A DNA stretch of 39,139 nucleotides from JAKPQD01 sp029572965 (GCA_035374585.1 DAOSPF010000031.1:1-39139); one strand, 5' to 3'; positions 1 to 7,670 are shown, counted from the first letter of the stretch. Program-made: numbers and translations. The notes: generated from the letters alone by a model not told the origin.

Positions 1-1
1 T

Positions 2-1159
2 AATAACCTGCAGGTATGTATTATGGCCCCTACCGAGATACTTGCTGCTCAGCATTTCAAAAGCATCAGCCGCATGATAGATGGGCTGGATATAAACATC
101 AGGCTGCTTACAGGCTCTACGCGCAAGAAAGAACGAACTATAATCCAGCAAGGGCTTACAGATGGTTCGTTGCAGATTTTGGTTGGCACACATGCCCTCA
201 TTGAAGATAATGTACAATTTAAAAAACTTGGTTTGGCCATCATTGATGAGCAACACCGCTTTGGCGTTGCCCAAAGGGCAAAGCTGCGCAACAAGAGCGC
301 TCAGCCTCCTCATGTATTGGTGATGACAGCTACACCTATACCACGTACCCTGACCATGACAGCTTATGGCGACCTTGATGTATCAGTTATTGACGAATTG
401 CCTCCCGGTCGTAAGCCTATTTATACAAAACACATTGGTATCAATCATCGGATGGATATGTACAGGTTGGTTGCCCGCGAGATACAAAGCGGAAGGCAGG
501 TATATATAGTTTATCCTTTAATCAAAGAATCTGAAAACCTTGATTACAAAGCATTAGAAAAAGGATATGAACAGATGGTGAAGATATTTCCTGCCCCACA
601 ATATTCTATCAGTGCTATTCATGGCAAAATGTCAAATGAAGACAAAGAAAGTATTATGAAAGCCTTTAAAGAAGGTAAAATTAATATCCTTATGGCTACA
701 ACAGTAATTGAAGTAGGCGTAGATGTACCCAATGCATCGGTGATGATTATTGAAAGTGCCGAAAGGTTTGGTTTATCGCAGTTGCATCAGCTTAGAGGAA
801 GAGTAGGGCGAGGAGCTGATAAAAGCTATTGTTTTTTGTGTACATCTTTCAAGCTTTCTACCGATGCCCGCAAACGTCTGGAGATAATGGAAAGCACAAA
901 CAACGGTTTTACCATTGCAGAAGCTGACTGGAAACTTAGAGGCCCAGGAAACATTGAAGGAACTGAACAGAGCGGCATGCCATTCAGCCTGCATATTGCC
1001 AACCTTGGCAAAGACCAGCAAATATTGCAGTATGCAAGAGATTTGGCACAAAAAATTATCGATGATGACCCACATTTGCAGAAAAGCGAAAATGTAAAAC
1101 TCAACATTTTAGTCAGCAAAACCAAAAAAGAACAATACAATTGGGAATTAGTTGGATAA
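2..1159 (+). CDS. recG: ATP-dependent DNA helicase RecG, C-terminal part (5' truncated by window edge)
   Basis: The frame is open from the window edge and encodes about 385 residues. It begins just before the conserved MAPTEILA segment (motif Ia), so the wedge domain and Walker A lie upstream of the window. Visible helicase motifs are the DEQH box in IIDEQHRFGVAQR (motif II), the TATPIPRTL motif III, ATTVIEVGVDVP, and QLRGRVGRG (motif VI). The family is about 700 residues long, so roughly the last 55% is seen. RecG is a monomeric cytoplasmic helicase that remodels stalled replication forks and branch-migrates Holliday junctions. The DEQH variant and the ERFGLSQLHQLRGRVGRG block separate it from Mfd and PriA. 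The natural stop is TAA at 1157-1159, and gldF follows after 36 bp on the same strand. Confidence 0.96.
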   Translation, partial: NNLQVCIMAPTEILAAQHFKSISRMIDGLDINIRLLTGSTRKKERTIIQQGLTDGSLQILVGTHALIEDNVQFKKLGLAIIDEQHRFGVAQRAKLRNKSAQPPHVLVMTATPIPRTLTMTAYGDLDVSVIDELPPGRKPIYTKHIGINHRMDMYRLVAREIQSGRQVYIVYPLIKESENLDYKALEKGYEQMVKIFPAPQYSISAIHGKMSNEDKESIMKAFKEGKINILMATTVIEVGVDVPNASVMIIESAERFGLSQLHQLRGRVGRGADKSYCFLCTSFKLSTDARKRLEIMESTNNGFTIAEADWKLRGPGNIEGTEQSGMPFSLHIANLGKDQQILQYARDLAQKIIDDDPHLQKSENVKLNILVSKTKKEQYNWELVG

Positions 1160-1195
1160 GTCAACGAGAGTGCTTACTTTTACCGCAAAAACACT

Positions 1196-1927
1196 ATGAT
1201 TTCGTTATTCAGAAAAGAAATATCGTTGTTCTTCAATACCCTTACCGGATACCTTGTCATTGGTGTTTACCTGGTGCTAAATACTTTATTTCTGTGGGTT
1301 ATACCCGGGAGTTTTAATATTCCCGAGTCAAATCAAGCCTCTTTGCATGGTCTTTTTACTATTTCTCCGTGGCTATTTCTTTTCCTTGTGCCTGCAATTA
1401 CCATGCGAATGATAGCAGACGAAAGAAAGTCCGGAACCATTGATTTGCTCTTTATCAAACCCATAAGCGACATACAAATCATAGCGGCCAAGTATCTTGC
1501 ATCATTAGTGTTAGTTGCTGCAGCTATTATCCCTACATTCGTTACTTTCTTTACGGTTTATCACCTTGGTTACACGCCTGGCAATATGGATGTAGGCGCT
1601 ACTATTGGTTCATACATGGGATTATTTTTCTTAGCAGCTATTTATGCGGCTATCGGAGTATTTGCATCATCAATTACAGAAAACTCAATAGTTTCATTTA
1701 TTATAGCTGCATTATTGAGCCTTTTATTGTATATTGGTTTTGATACACTATCACAATTACCTATATTTTCAGGAATAGAAGATGCTATAAAAAGTATAGG
1801 AATTAATGAACATTACAATTCTATTAGCCGTGGTGTAATTGATACACGTGATTTGATATATTTTGCAGGGGTTTCTGCCATCTTCATTTTATTAGCTACT
1901 TATTCTATCGAGAAAAAGCATCAATAG
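1196..1927 (+). CDS. gldF: Gliding motility-associated ABC transporter permease GldF
   Basis: This 243-residue integral membrane protein of the ABC-2 permease type has the usual GldF length. It opens with a cytosolic segment (MISLFRKEISLFFNTLTGYL) and has about six hydrophobic segments. The characteristic block MRMIADERKSGTIDLL lies near residue 75. GldF, the GldG auxiliary subunit and the GldA ATPase form an ABC transporter needed for gliding in Flavobacterium johnsoniae, although many gliders lack it. The start ATG fits the first membrane-proximal helix. No gldG-like gene follows: the next 182 bp are non-coding, and the next gene encodes an unrelated exported protein. Closely related ABC-2 permeases of other function cannot be fully excluded. 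Confidence 0.85.
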   Translation: MISLFRKEISLFFNTLTGYLVIGVYLVLNTLFLWVIPGSFNIPESNQASLHGLFTISPWLFLFLVPAITMRMIADERKSGTIDLLFIKPISDIQIIAAKYLASLVLVAAAIIPTFVTFFTVYHLGYTPGNMDVGATIGSYMGLFFLAAIYAAIGVFASSITENSIVSFIIAALLSLLLYIGFDTLSQLPIFSGIEDAIKSIGINEHYNSISRGVIDTRDLIYFAGVSAIFILLATYSIEKKHQ

Positions 1928-2109
1928 CATTTTTGCTATATACCTTTTTTCAGGGATTTTATGACAAAAAACAAATCAGATATTTGTATTTTAAGAAGTG
2001 GATATAAAAATAGTGTGTGTATATTTTTACCCGCCTGTTTTGCTATTATTTCGTGAAATATCTTTATTTTTAATTCTTCAAAAACAAAATTTAGAATTTC
2101 AATTTAGTT

Positions 2110-3798
2110 ATGAGGAAATTATTGTTAATCACCAGTATGCTATGTTATATGGCAGGAGCATGGAGCCAGGATGTAGCTTCAAAAAAAGTAGTTAACCGCG
2201 ACAACAACCCATCAAAAAAGTATTTACGGCCTTCTATTACTGTCTTATTTGCAAAACGCAACAATGACAGGTCAGCCAGAATGGAAAAAGTGTTTCAGGC
2301 TGCAAAAACACAAGATAAGTACAATAACCACAACGTTTCAACCTTTGCTATTGAACCATCTAATGATTATTCAAAATATCTTTCAGAAAATGTATCAAGA
2401 CAAATCGTGGCTAAATGGTTCAATCGTAATGAAAAAGGCCAGTTTGACATGAACCTTATTGCAGAACGAGGTTTTTACAATGCTAGTGATGCTGATGTGT
2501 TAAAGGCCAATGCTTCTGTACGAAAAGATGCCTTGTTGGCTGATGCAGGAGAGAATCTTTTAGACAGAAGTTATATTCTTATTTACGACATAGACCCTAT
2601 ACTGACCATGGATGAATACTACAAAAGAATAGGGACACCCAATAATTTAATGGAAGGTTACGCTGTTCAATACAAGGTGTCGGTTTACAAACTCGACTGG
2701 ACAGACTCTGTAGCAGCTGTGTTTTACAATATGTGGACAGATGCTTCAAGTCCTGACCCAAACAAAGTTGCGGCTTTTGATAAGACCAACTTCCCGGTAA
2801 AGTATGTGGGTCAGGTTTCTACAGCTTTTGGCTGGGTTACTTCATCGCAATTCAAAGACCACAGTAAGAATATCTTTGGTTCTTATAGTGATGATGAGCT
2901 TTTTGCAAGGATTTACCCTTTGATTGAAAAAGAAACTTCCATCTCTCTTCCTAAGCTCAATGAAGACTTTAGGGTCAAAACCCCTGTTTATTCAACGCAT
3001 CCTATAGCTGCAAAAATTGGGTTAAAAGAGGGGCTTTCTGTAGATAAGCGTTTCTTTGTTTACGAATACGAATTGACCAATAGTGGCGAGAAAAAGGCTG
3101 TACGAAAAGCGGTTATCCGTGCCACTTCACGTATTGCTGACAATAGAAAAGTTGCAACCGGCCGTAGCGACAGCTCAGTGTTTTACCAGGTTGCCGGACG
3201 TAAAGTTTACGAAGGGATGCAATTGCAGGAAAACCCAGATTGGGGTATCGGATTAACCGTAGGATATGGTTCAACAAGCGGAGCTATAGGTGAAGGATTG
3301 ACAGGTATCCTCGAAATGAATGCATCGCTTTGGGCTGGAAATGTGTTTAAAGGTTTGCCTCCCGGAATTAAGATATATGCCCAAGGGTCTTTGGCTACCG
3401 ATGAGTTTACAGTAGAAAATGGCATTCTCGATAAGAAATATAATATCACTTCCTATGCGTTTGGTATTAGTAAAGACCTGAATTTTCTGCACCATTTTGT
3501 ATTAGTGCCTTTTGTGGGTTATGGACAGGAACAATTAGTCAATACTGAAACTGACGATGAAAAATGGAAGAATGACAAATATGATGGCACATTTCTGCAT
3601 TTTGGCGCAAGGTTTGCCATGAACCTGAATTACAACTTTCAGATAATAGCCTGTTACAGTTTGAATTCTTATTTGTCTTTAGAACCCAATACAGATAATC
3701 CAAACAAAGAAAGTCAAATAGTGAAAGATTGGGCTGAAGAACTTAAAAAAGGCCGAGGCTTAGGACAATTAACTATTGGTTTGAGGTACCAGTTTTAA
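2110..3798 (+). CDS. Exported protein with CsgG/LpoB-like N-terminal half and predicted C-terminal beta-barrel
   Basis: The product has 562 residues and a signal peptide (MRKLLLITSMLCYMAGAWSQ, cleavage likely after WSQ). After a basic linker, the segment from about residue 40 to 230 (ITVLFAKRN, then YILIYDIDPILTM) alternates strands and helices in a way that recalls secreted CsgG/LpoB-type domains; this is a weak fold impression, not a motif match. Residues from about 390 to the end are rich in Gly/Tyr/Phe amphipathic strands and finish with LTIGLRYQF, a terminal aromatic typical of outer-membrane barrels. It heads a run of four exported proteins on the same strand, 68 bp before the next gene. 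I do not recognise a named family. Outer-membrane location is inferred. Confidence 0.8.
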   Translation: MRKLLLITSMLCYMAGAWSQDVASKKVVNRDNNPSKKYLRPSITVLFAKRNNDRSARMEKVFQAAKTQDKYNNHNVSTFAIEPSNDYSKYLSENVSRQIVAKWFNRNEKGQFDMNLIAERGFYNASDADVLKANASVRKDALLADAGENLLDRSYILIYDIDPILTMDEYYKRIGTPNNLMEGYAVQYKVSVYKLDWTDSVAAVFYNMWTDASSPDPNKVAAFDKTNFPVKYVGQVSTAFGWVTSSQFKDHSKNIFGSYSDDELFARIYPLIEKETSISLPKLNEDFRVKTPVYSTHPIAAKIGLKEGLSVDKRFFVYEYELTNSGEKKAVRKAVIRATSRIADNRKVATGRSDSSVFYQVAGRKVYEGMQLQENPDWGIGLTVGYGSTSGAIGEGLTGILEMNASLWAGNVFKGLPPGIKIYAQGSLATDEFTVENGILDKKYNITSYAFGISKDLNFLHHFVLVPFVGYGQEQLVNTETDDEKWKNDKYDGTFLHFGARFAMNLNYNFQIIACYSLNSYLSLEPNTDNPNKESQIVKDWAEELKKGRGLGQLTIGLRYQF

Positions 3799-3866
3799 CC
3801 TGCCAGTTTGAAAGTATTAGTTTATATTAAATATGAATTTACATTATAAACCTTAATTATTTTATT

Positions 3867-4388
3867 ATGAAAAACAGAATTTTAACCGTTACATTAGGAC
3901 TTGCCTTCTTGTTAACAGGTGTTGTTTCAACATTTGGACAAGCCAGAAAGAAAGCCATGCGCGACATGGAAGATTACCGTTATGAGTTAGAGTGCGTAGG
4001 TGTTGGAGCCCAAGGCACATATCTTATCAAGGTATGGACCTACTCTAAAAAACCTAAAGTAGCTATTGCCCAGGCTAAGAAAAATGCTATTCACGGTGTT
4101 ATTTTCAAAGGTTTCCCCGGCGGAGGACAAGGGTGTACTTCACAACAACCATTTGCAACTCCTGCCGATGAAGACAAAAACATCGACTTCTTTGAAAAAT
4201 TCTTTGCTGATGGTGGCGACTATATGAGATATGTTGCCGAATCAAGCGATGGCTCTATTGGCGCTGAAGACCGTCTTAAAGTAGGAAAAGAATACAAAAT
4301 TGGCATTGTGGTTTCTGTACAAAAAGACCTTTTGCGTAAAGACCTTGAAAAAGCTGGTATTATACGTGCTTTAGACTCAGGTTTTTAA
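3867..4388 (+). CDS. Small exported protein of unknown function (cluster gene 2)
   Basis: The product has 173 residues and a signal peptide ending near VVSTFGQ. The mature protein begins with charged residues (ARKKAMRDMEDYRYELECVGVG) followed by a compact alpha/beta region. A Gly-rich segment (FKGFPGGGQGCTS, around residues 83-95) contains one of only two cysteines, the other being in LECVGVG, so a disulfide is possible. No catalytic motif is visible. Its tyrosine- and lysine-rich composition and signal peptide match its neighbours. The 214-bp gap to the next gene holds a leader with a small hairpin. I recall similar short proteins next to DUF6175 proteins in Bacteroidales, but I cannot name a family. 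Confidence 0.78.
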   Translation: MKNRILTVTLGLAFLLTGVVSTFGQARKKAMRDMEDYRYELECVGVGAQGTYLIKVWTYSKKPKVAIAQAKKNAIHGVIFKGFPGGGQGCTSQQPFATPADEDKNIDFFEKFFADGGDYMRYVAESSDGSIGAEDRLKVGKEYKIGIVVSVQKDLLRKDLEKAGIIRALDSGF

Positions 4389-4602
4389 TTCACATTTTTA
4401 GTCGTAAGCCTTATGTATAACTGAAAGCTTCAGAACTAATTGCACTTTTAAAATTGTTTCTCAAGCTGATAAAATTAAAAAAAAGAAACATCCATGACCT
4501 CTGGCAACTGAGTTTGCGGGCTCATACGATGGTACAAAATATGTGGTGTTTTCCCGTCAAAGACGGGGCAAATAATCATTCTATTAAAATAAAAAAATAA
4601 AT
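4389..4602 (+). promoter_or_regulatory. Long leader region with a GC hairpin ahead of the DUF6175-type gene
   Basis: This 214-bp gap lies inside a same-strand run of exported-protein genes. It is AT-rich at both ends, with a mixed-composition core at about 4493-4570. The core ends in a compact hairpin, CCCGTC (4553-4558), loop aaa, GACGGG (4562-4567), located 35 bp upstream of the ATG. There is no T-run, so it is not an intrinsic terminator. It may be a 5'-UTR structure. A tiny ATG frame of five codons sits at 4494 but has no other support. Confidence 0.3.
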
Positions 4603-5550
4603 ATGATGAAAAAAATTATTATTTCTCTTGCAGCCATCATGATGTGTGTGGCATCTTTTGGACAGGCAAAAAAACCTACCCTTATGGTTGTTCCCAGTGA
4701 TAACTGGTGTAAACAAAACGGTTTTACAATGAAATTTGATAACCAGGGTACTATTGAAGAGCTTCCCGATTACAAAAAAGCATTACAAGGGAGTAGTGAC
4801 CTTATGCTTGTTACTGCAAAAATCAGCGAATTGATGGCCAACCGTGGTTTCCCATGTAAATTGCTGGAGCAGGAAATGAAAAAACTTGCTTCTGAAAGTG
4901 CTGAAGATGCAATGTTGACCAGCAAACAAGGCGGTGGCGTTTCAGAAAGCCCTATCGACAAACTGGCCAAAACAGCTAAAGCTGACATTATTATTCAGGT
5001 TACTTGGGCAGTTAATACACAAGGTCCCAAAAAATCTGTAACTTTCATCCTTCAGGGTATTGATGCATATACCGGCAAACAGGTTGCTTCAGCTTCTGGT
5101 ACAGGCGCTCCTTCGTTTTCAGCCGAATTGCCTAAATTATTGGAAGAAGCAGTTTTAAATTACATAGACAACTACAACGTTCAATTACAAAACCACTTTG
5201 ACGATATGTTCAAAAATGGCCGCGAAATCATTATCCGCATTAAGAAATTTGACACCTGGGCCGATGATTTTGAAACAGAAGTTGATGGGAAAGAAATTAG
5301 CGCCCACATTGAAGAATGGATGCAGAAAAACACTGTTTCCGGCCGTTTCAATACTTCAGATGCAACAGCCAACATGATGCTTTTTGAACAAGTGCGTATC
5401 CCTATGTACGATGCTAACGGCAAAGCTCTTGATGCTCGTAGCTTCTGCAAAGGTTTACAGACATTCTTCAAAAACCCTCCTTTCAATGTAACCAGCAAGC
5501 TGATGACCAAAGGTCTTGGCCAGGCTACTATCGTTGTTGGAGATAAATAA
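4603..5550 (+). CDS. DUF6175-type exported protein (cluster gene 3)
   Basis: The product has 315 residues and a signal peptide (MMKKIIISLAAIMMCVASFGQ). The mature start KPTLMVVPSDNWCKQNGF, the ESPIDKLAKTAKADIIIQV segment and the GIDAYTGKQVASASGTG block match my recollection of the Bacteroidota family DUF6175. Proteins of this kind have a secreted CsgG/TolB-like alpha/beta core. Residues around 195-235 (NHFDDMFKNGREIIIRIKKFD) start a second domain. No lipobox is present, so it should be periplasmic or surface-exposed rather than a lipoprotein. Function is unknown. The gene ends in a wobble-containing terminator-like hairpin before the fourth cluster gene. The family name comes from memory and needs a profile search. 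Confidence 0.82.
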   Translation: MMKKIIISLAAIMMCVASFGQAKKPTLMVVPSDNWCKQNGFTMKFDNQGTIEELPDYKKALQGSSDLMLVTAKISELMANRGFPCKLLEQEMKKLASESAEDAMLTSKQGGGVSESPIDKLAKTAKADIIIQVTWAVNTQGPKKSVTFILQGIDAYTGKQVASASGTGAPSFSAELPKLLEEAVLNYIDNYNVQLQNHFDDMFKNGREIIIRIKKFDTWADDFETEVDGKEISAHIEEWMQKNTVSGRFNTSDATANMMLFEQVRIPMYDANGKALDARSFCKGLQTFFKNPPFNVTSKLMTKGLGQATIVVGDK

Positions 5551-5558
5551 GAATTTAC

Positions 5559-5598
5559 AAAAGGTTGCTCGTGAAGTTTTTTCAGGGCAGCCTTTTTT
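5559..5598 (+). terminator. Intrinsic terminator or attenuator between cluster genes 3 and 4
   Basis: The 10-bp stem is AAAAGGTTGC (5559-5568) with GCAGCCTTTT (5587-5596), including one T-G wobble. The loop is 18 nt and the T-run covers 5593-5598. It lies 8 bp after the stop of the DUF6175-type gene. The next gene starts only 24 bp beyond it, so it may give partial read-through rather than a full stop. Confidence 0.6.
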
Positions 5599-5622
5599 AT
5601 TCAATCATCTAAATACAAGAAA

Positions 5623-6588
5623 ATGAAAAAGTTATCAATTATACTTTTATCGGTTTTTGCTTTCACGGTTATGGCCAAAGCCCAGAACAATGAAGCTAAA
5701 GCTGATGATTATGCCCGTATAGCTTTGCATTCGGCAGTTCCAAATATTGCTGATATGCCTGAGGCAGCTAAAAAACTGTTGAAAAACAAGCTCGATCAGG
5801 TAGCCACCAATACCGGAGCAGGTGGTAACGCTAAGAACCCGCGTTTTATTATTACAGCAAACGTTTCAGTGCTTACCAAAGACATTACGGCAACAGCACC
5901 TCCTATGACAGCTATCACCCTTGATATTACTATCTTTATTGGTGATGCACAAACGATGACCAAGTATTCAAGCGCTTCTATCCAGGCTAAAGGTGTTGGC
6001 ACCAACGAAACCAAGGCTTACATTGAAGCTATCAAACAAATTCGCGCCAACTCCCCTGAGTTGAAAAATGCTGTTGAAACAGGTAAGAGAAAAATCATTG
6101 AATACTATAACTCGCAATGCGACTTTATTATCAAAAAAGCTGAAACTCTTGCCAGTCAAAGCAAATTTGAAGAAGCTATTTTTGAATTAAGCTCTGTACC
6201 TGATGTTTGCAAAGATTGCTACAACAAAAGCATGAATGCTGTTGGCCCTATCTATAAAAAATATATAGACAAGGCTTGCAAAGAGAAACTTAATGCTGCT
6301 AAAGGTGTTTGGGCTGGCGCTCAAAACTGGGATGGAGCTCAACAAGTATCACAAATCCTTGGTACTGTTGACCCTGAAGCTGCTTGTATCAATGAAGTTC
6401 AGGATTTCATTGCTGAAGTAAAACAAAAAATCAAAGAAATGGACCAACGCGATTGGGACTTCAAGATGAAGGTTTTCGATACCTCTGTTGAGCTCGAAAA
6501 ACAACGTATTGAGGCTGCCCGTCAGGTAGGTATTGCTTTTGGCGAAAACCAACCAGACACCGAGGTGAATATCGTTGGATGGAAATAA
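5623..6588 (+). CDS. Exported protein with helical repeat-like C-terminal half (cluster gene 4)
   Basis: The product has 321 residues and a signal peptide ending in VMAKAQ. Residues 30-150 form an alpha/beta segment (FIITANVSVLTKDITATAPP, ITLDITIFIG) with a recurring alternation that resembles the neighbouring CsgG/LpoB-like cores. Residues 160-310 are mostly helical with paired cysteines (SVPDVCKDCYNKSM, IDKACKEKL, DPEAACINE). The helical packing recalls TPR-like hairpins. It has no lipobox and no catalytic motif. A strong terminator follows 22 bp after the stop, so the four-gene run closes here. The function is unknown; shared topology and order with the three preceding genes suggest one envelope-associated assembly. 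Confidence 0.8.
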   Translation: MKKLSIILLSVFAFTVMAKAQNNEAKADDYARIALHSAVPNIADMPEAAKKLLKNKLDQVATNTGAGGNAKNPRFIITANVSVLTKDITATAPPMTAITLDITIFIGDAQTMTKYSSASIQAKGVGTNETKAYIEAIKQIRANSPELKNAVETGKRKIIEYYNSQCDFIIKKAETLASQSKFEEAIFELSSVPDVCKDCYNKSMNAVGPIYKKYIDKACKEKLNAAKGVWAGAQNWDGAQQVSQILGTVDPEAACINEVQDFIAEVKQKIKEMDQRDWDFKMKVFDTSVELEKQRIEAARQVGIAFGENQPDTEVNIVGWK

Positions 6589-6610
6589 TTCATTCTTTTA
6601 TAAAACAAAA

Positions 6611-6641
6611 AAGCGGAATCTATATGGTTCCGCTTTTTTTT
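6611..6641 (+). terminator. Strong intrinsic terminator, probably bidirectional
   Basis: AAGCGGAATC (6611-6620) pairs with GGTTCCGCTT (6626-6635) through one T-G wobble, with a 5-nt loop. It is followed by an 8-T run (6634-6641). The left flank is A-rich (AAAACAAAAAA), so transcripts of the convergent minus-strand hydrolase gene would also meet a hairpin followed by U residues. Confidence 0.88.
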
Positions 6642-6650
6642 GTGCTTTTT

Positions 6651-6689
6651 TCAACCTCTCCAAGGGTTTTAAACCCTTGGAGGAGTTGA
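6651..6689. repeat. 39-bp near-perfect palindrome between convergent genes
   Basis: The arms 6651-6669 and 6671-6689 are centred on 6670. Seventeen of 19 positions are Watson-Crick pairs, with one wobble and one mismatch. The core CTCCAAGGGTTT with its complement is perfect. It lies 10 bp after the T-run of the preceding terminator and just beyond the stop of the minus-strand hydrolase gene. Because it has no long T-run it looks more like a dispersed REP-like palindrome than a second terminator. Confidence 0.7.
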
Positions 6690-6695
6690 TGTTAT

Positions 6696-7238
6696 TTAAC
6701 TCAAATACTCATTGGTACTAACCACTTTGGCATAGAAGTAATTCAAAGCCGCCAAAAAACTGTTTTGCACGTTTTCGGCAGTGATAGATTTGTTCTGAAT
6801 TGTTAAATCTTTGGTAGCGCAAGCATCAGCAATGAGGGTAACTTCAAAGCCAAAGTCCTTAGCTGCTCTTACTGTTGCATCAACACACATTTGCGTCATC
6901 ATGCCACAAACGGTGAGGTTGGTAACGTTGCGTTCCTGCAATAGTTTCAGCAATTCGGTATCCCTGAAACTGTTCGGATAGTGCTTAATTACTACCTTTT
7001 CGTCTTTCAACGGGAATACATGTTTATGAATTTCAGACCCAACGGTATCTGGCAAGAAAAATGTTGAACCAGGCCTTTTGGATATATGCCTGATATGGAT
7101 TACAGGCCAATGGTTTTCTCTAAAATGTTCTAACACTTTTGCGGCATTCAGGCTTGCTTCATACGACCCTTTCAGCGGATTAGCACCATTCTCGAAATAG
7201 TCGTTCTGAATATCTATAATTATTAATGCGTTTGACAT
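6696..7238 (-). CDS. Isochorismatase-family cysteine hydrolase
   Basis: The product has 180 residues when started at the ATG at 7238; a TTG six codons upstream (7256) would also be in frame. The cysteine-hydrolase triad is visible: Asp9 in ALIIIDIQNDYF, Lys85 in KVVIKHYPNSF and Cys118 in CGMMTQMCVDATVRAA, with the cis-peptide turn just before the cysteine. Members hydrolyse amide or vinyl-ether bonds (nicotinamidase, isochorismatase, N-carbamoylsarcosine amidase). The zinc ligands of nicotinamidases are not evident, so substrate cannot be assigned. The enzyme is cytoplasmic and has no signal peptide. The gene is monocistronic, converges with the exported-protein cluster, and is followed by the repeat-rich gap on its 5' side. 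Confidence 0.9.
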   Translation of the reverse strand: MSNALIIIDIQNDYFENGANPLKGSYEASLNAAKVLEHFRENHWPVIHIRHISKRPGSTFFLPDTVGSEIHKHVFPLKDEKVVIKHYPNSFRDTELLKLLQERNVTNLTVCGMMTQMCVDATVRAAKDFGFEVTLIADACATKDLTIQNKSITAENVQNSFLAALNYFYAKVVSTNEYLS

Positions 7239-7284
7239 ATTTTCAGTTTCTATCAAAGTTACAAAAATTGTGTTTATTTCTTTA

Positions 7285-7326
7285 AATTACTAATGACTAA
7301 TTACAGATGACAGTTGACTAATGAAA
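7285..7326. repeat. Degenerate 7-bp-period array (ACTAATG type)
   Basis: AATT/AATG/GATG-type cores begin at 7285, 7292, 7299, 7306, 7313 and 7320, exactly 7 bp apart six times. Units such as TAATGAC and TAATTAC carry TAA and TGA. Part of it (7291-7308) is the inverted partner of 7651-7668. Confidence 0.75.
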
Positions 7327-7380
7327 AGGCAGTAAGATTGGCTATTGGGTTGTAATGTTGATTTGCAAACGTTTTTATCA

Positions 7381-7452
7381 AACGCCGACAGGTCTAAAAG
7401 ACGCTGTCGGGTTAATTCTATATCTGACCTGACAGCGTTCGCAGAAGCTGTC
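7381..7452. repeat. Dispersed GC-rich hairpin module, copy 1
   Basis: This segment aligns without gaps to 25660-25731 at 62 of 72 positions. It contains the inverted pair CCGACAG ... CTGTCGG and a second pair GACAGC ... GCTGTC, so it can fold into consecutive hairpins. It lies outside the TIR-bounded element here, while the other copy lies inside one. Confidence 0.8.
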
Positions 7453-7500
7453 TGCGTCTAAACAATTGATATCTGTTCATTGTATTTATCATTCGCAATT

Positions 7501-7622
7501 CTATATCGTTTAGTTAAGAACACACCCTTCGACTCCGCTCAGGGTGACTGTCACCCTGAGCGGAGTCGAAGGGTGCATAGCGATTGAAGAATTGAAAATA
7601 AAACCTTAACTAAACGACATTG
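7501..7622. mobile_element. MITE-like 122-bp element, copy 1 (palindromic interior)
   Basis: The left end CTATATCGTTTAGTTAAG (7501-7518) and right end CTTAACTAAACGACATTG (7605-7622) are inverted repeats matching at 15 of 18 positions, with a perfect 12-bp core. The 86-bp interior holds the 53-bp palindrome at 7523-7575 and no coding potential. The right end closely matches the ends of the element at 25633-25754. A clear target-site duplication is not visible. Confidence 0.6.
7523..7575. repeat. Perfect palindrome, 25-bp arms with 3-nt loop
   Basis: Arm 7523-7547 (starting CACCCTTCGACTCCG) is perfectly complementary to 7551-7575, with loop ctg at 7548-7550. It is much more GC-rich than its surroundings. 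The same CCCTTCGACTCCGCTC-type sequence is, to my knowledge, a widespread dispersed repeat in environmental bacterial genomes. There is no T-run, so an intrinsic terminator role is unlikely. Confidence 0.85.
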
Positions 7623-7628
7623 ATTCGT

Positions 7629-7670
7629 AATTTGTCATCAGTCATTAGTAATCAGTAATTAGTCATTATC
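7629..7670. repeat. Degenerate 7-bp-period array (CATTAGT type)
   Basis: AATT/CATC/CATT/AATC cores begin at 7629, 7636, 7643, 7650, 7657 and 7664, exactly 7 bp apart. It is the reverse-complement type of the array at 7285-7326. It ends inside the promoter box of the downstream TonB-like gene. Confidence 0.75.

Noticed and set aside
1998..2195. A 65-codon plus-strand frame in the gap after gldF
   Set aside because: It overlaps the start of the exported protein gene in another frame and has no ribosome-binding or family support.
7523..7575. Intrinsic terminator for the minus-strand hydrolase or the tonB-like gene
   Set aside because: It has no T-run and lies upstream of both genes' starts rather than at a 3' end.
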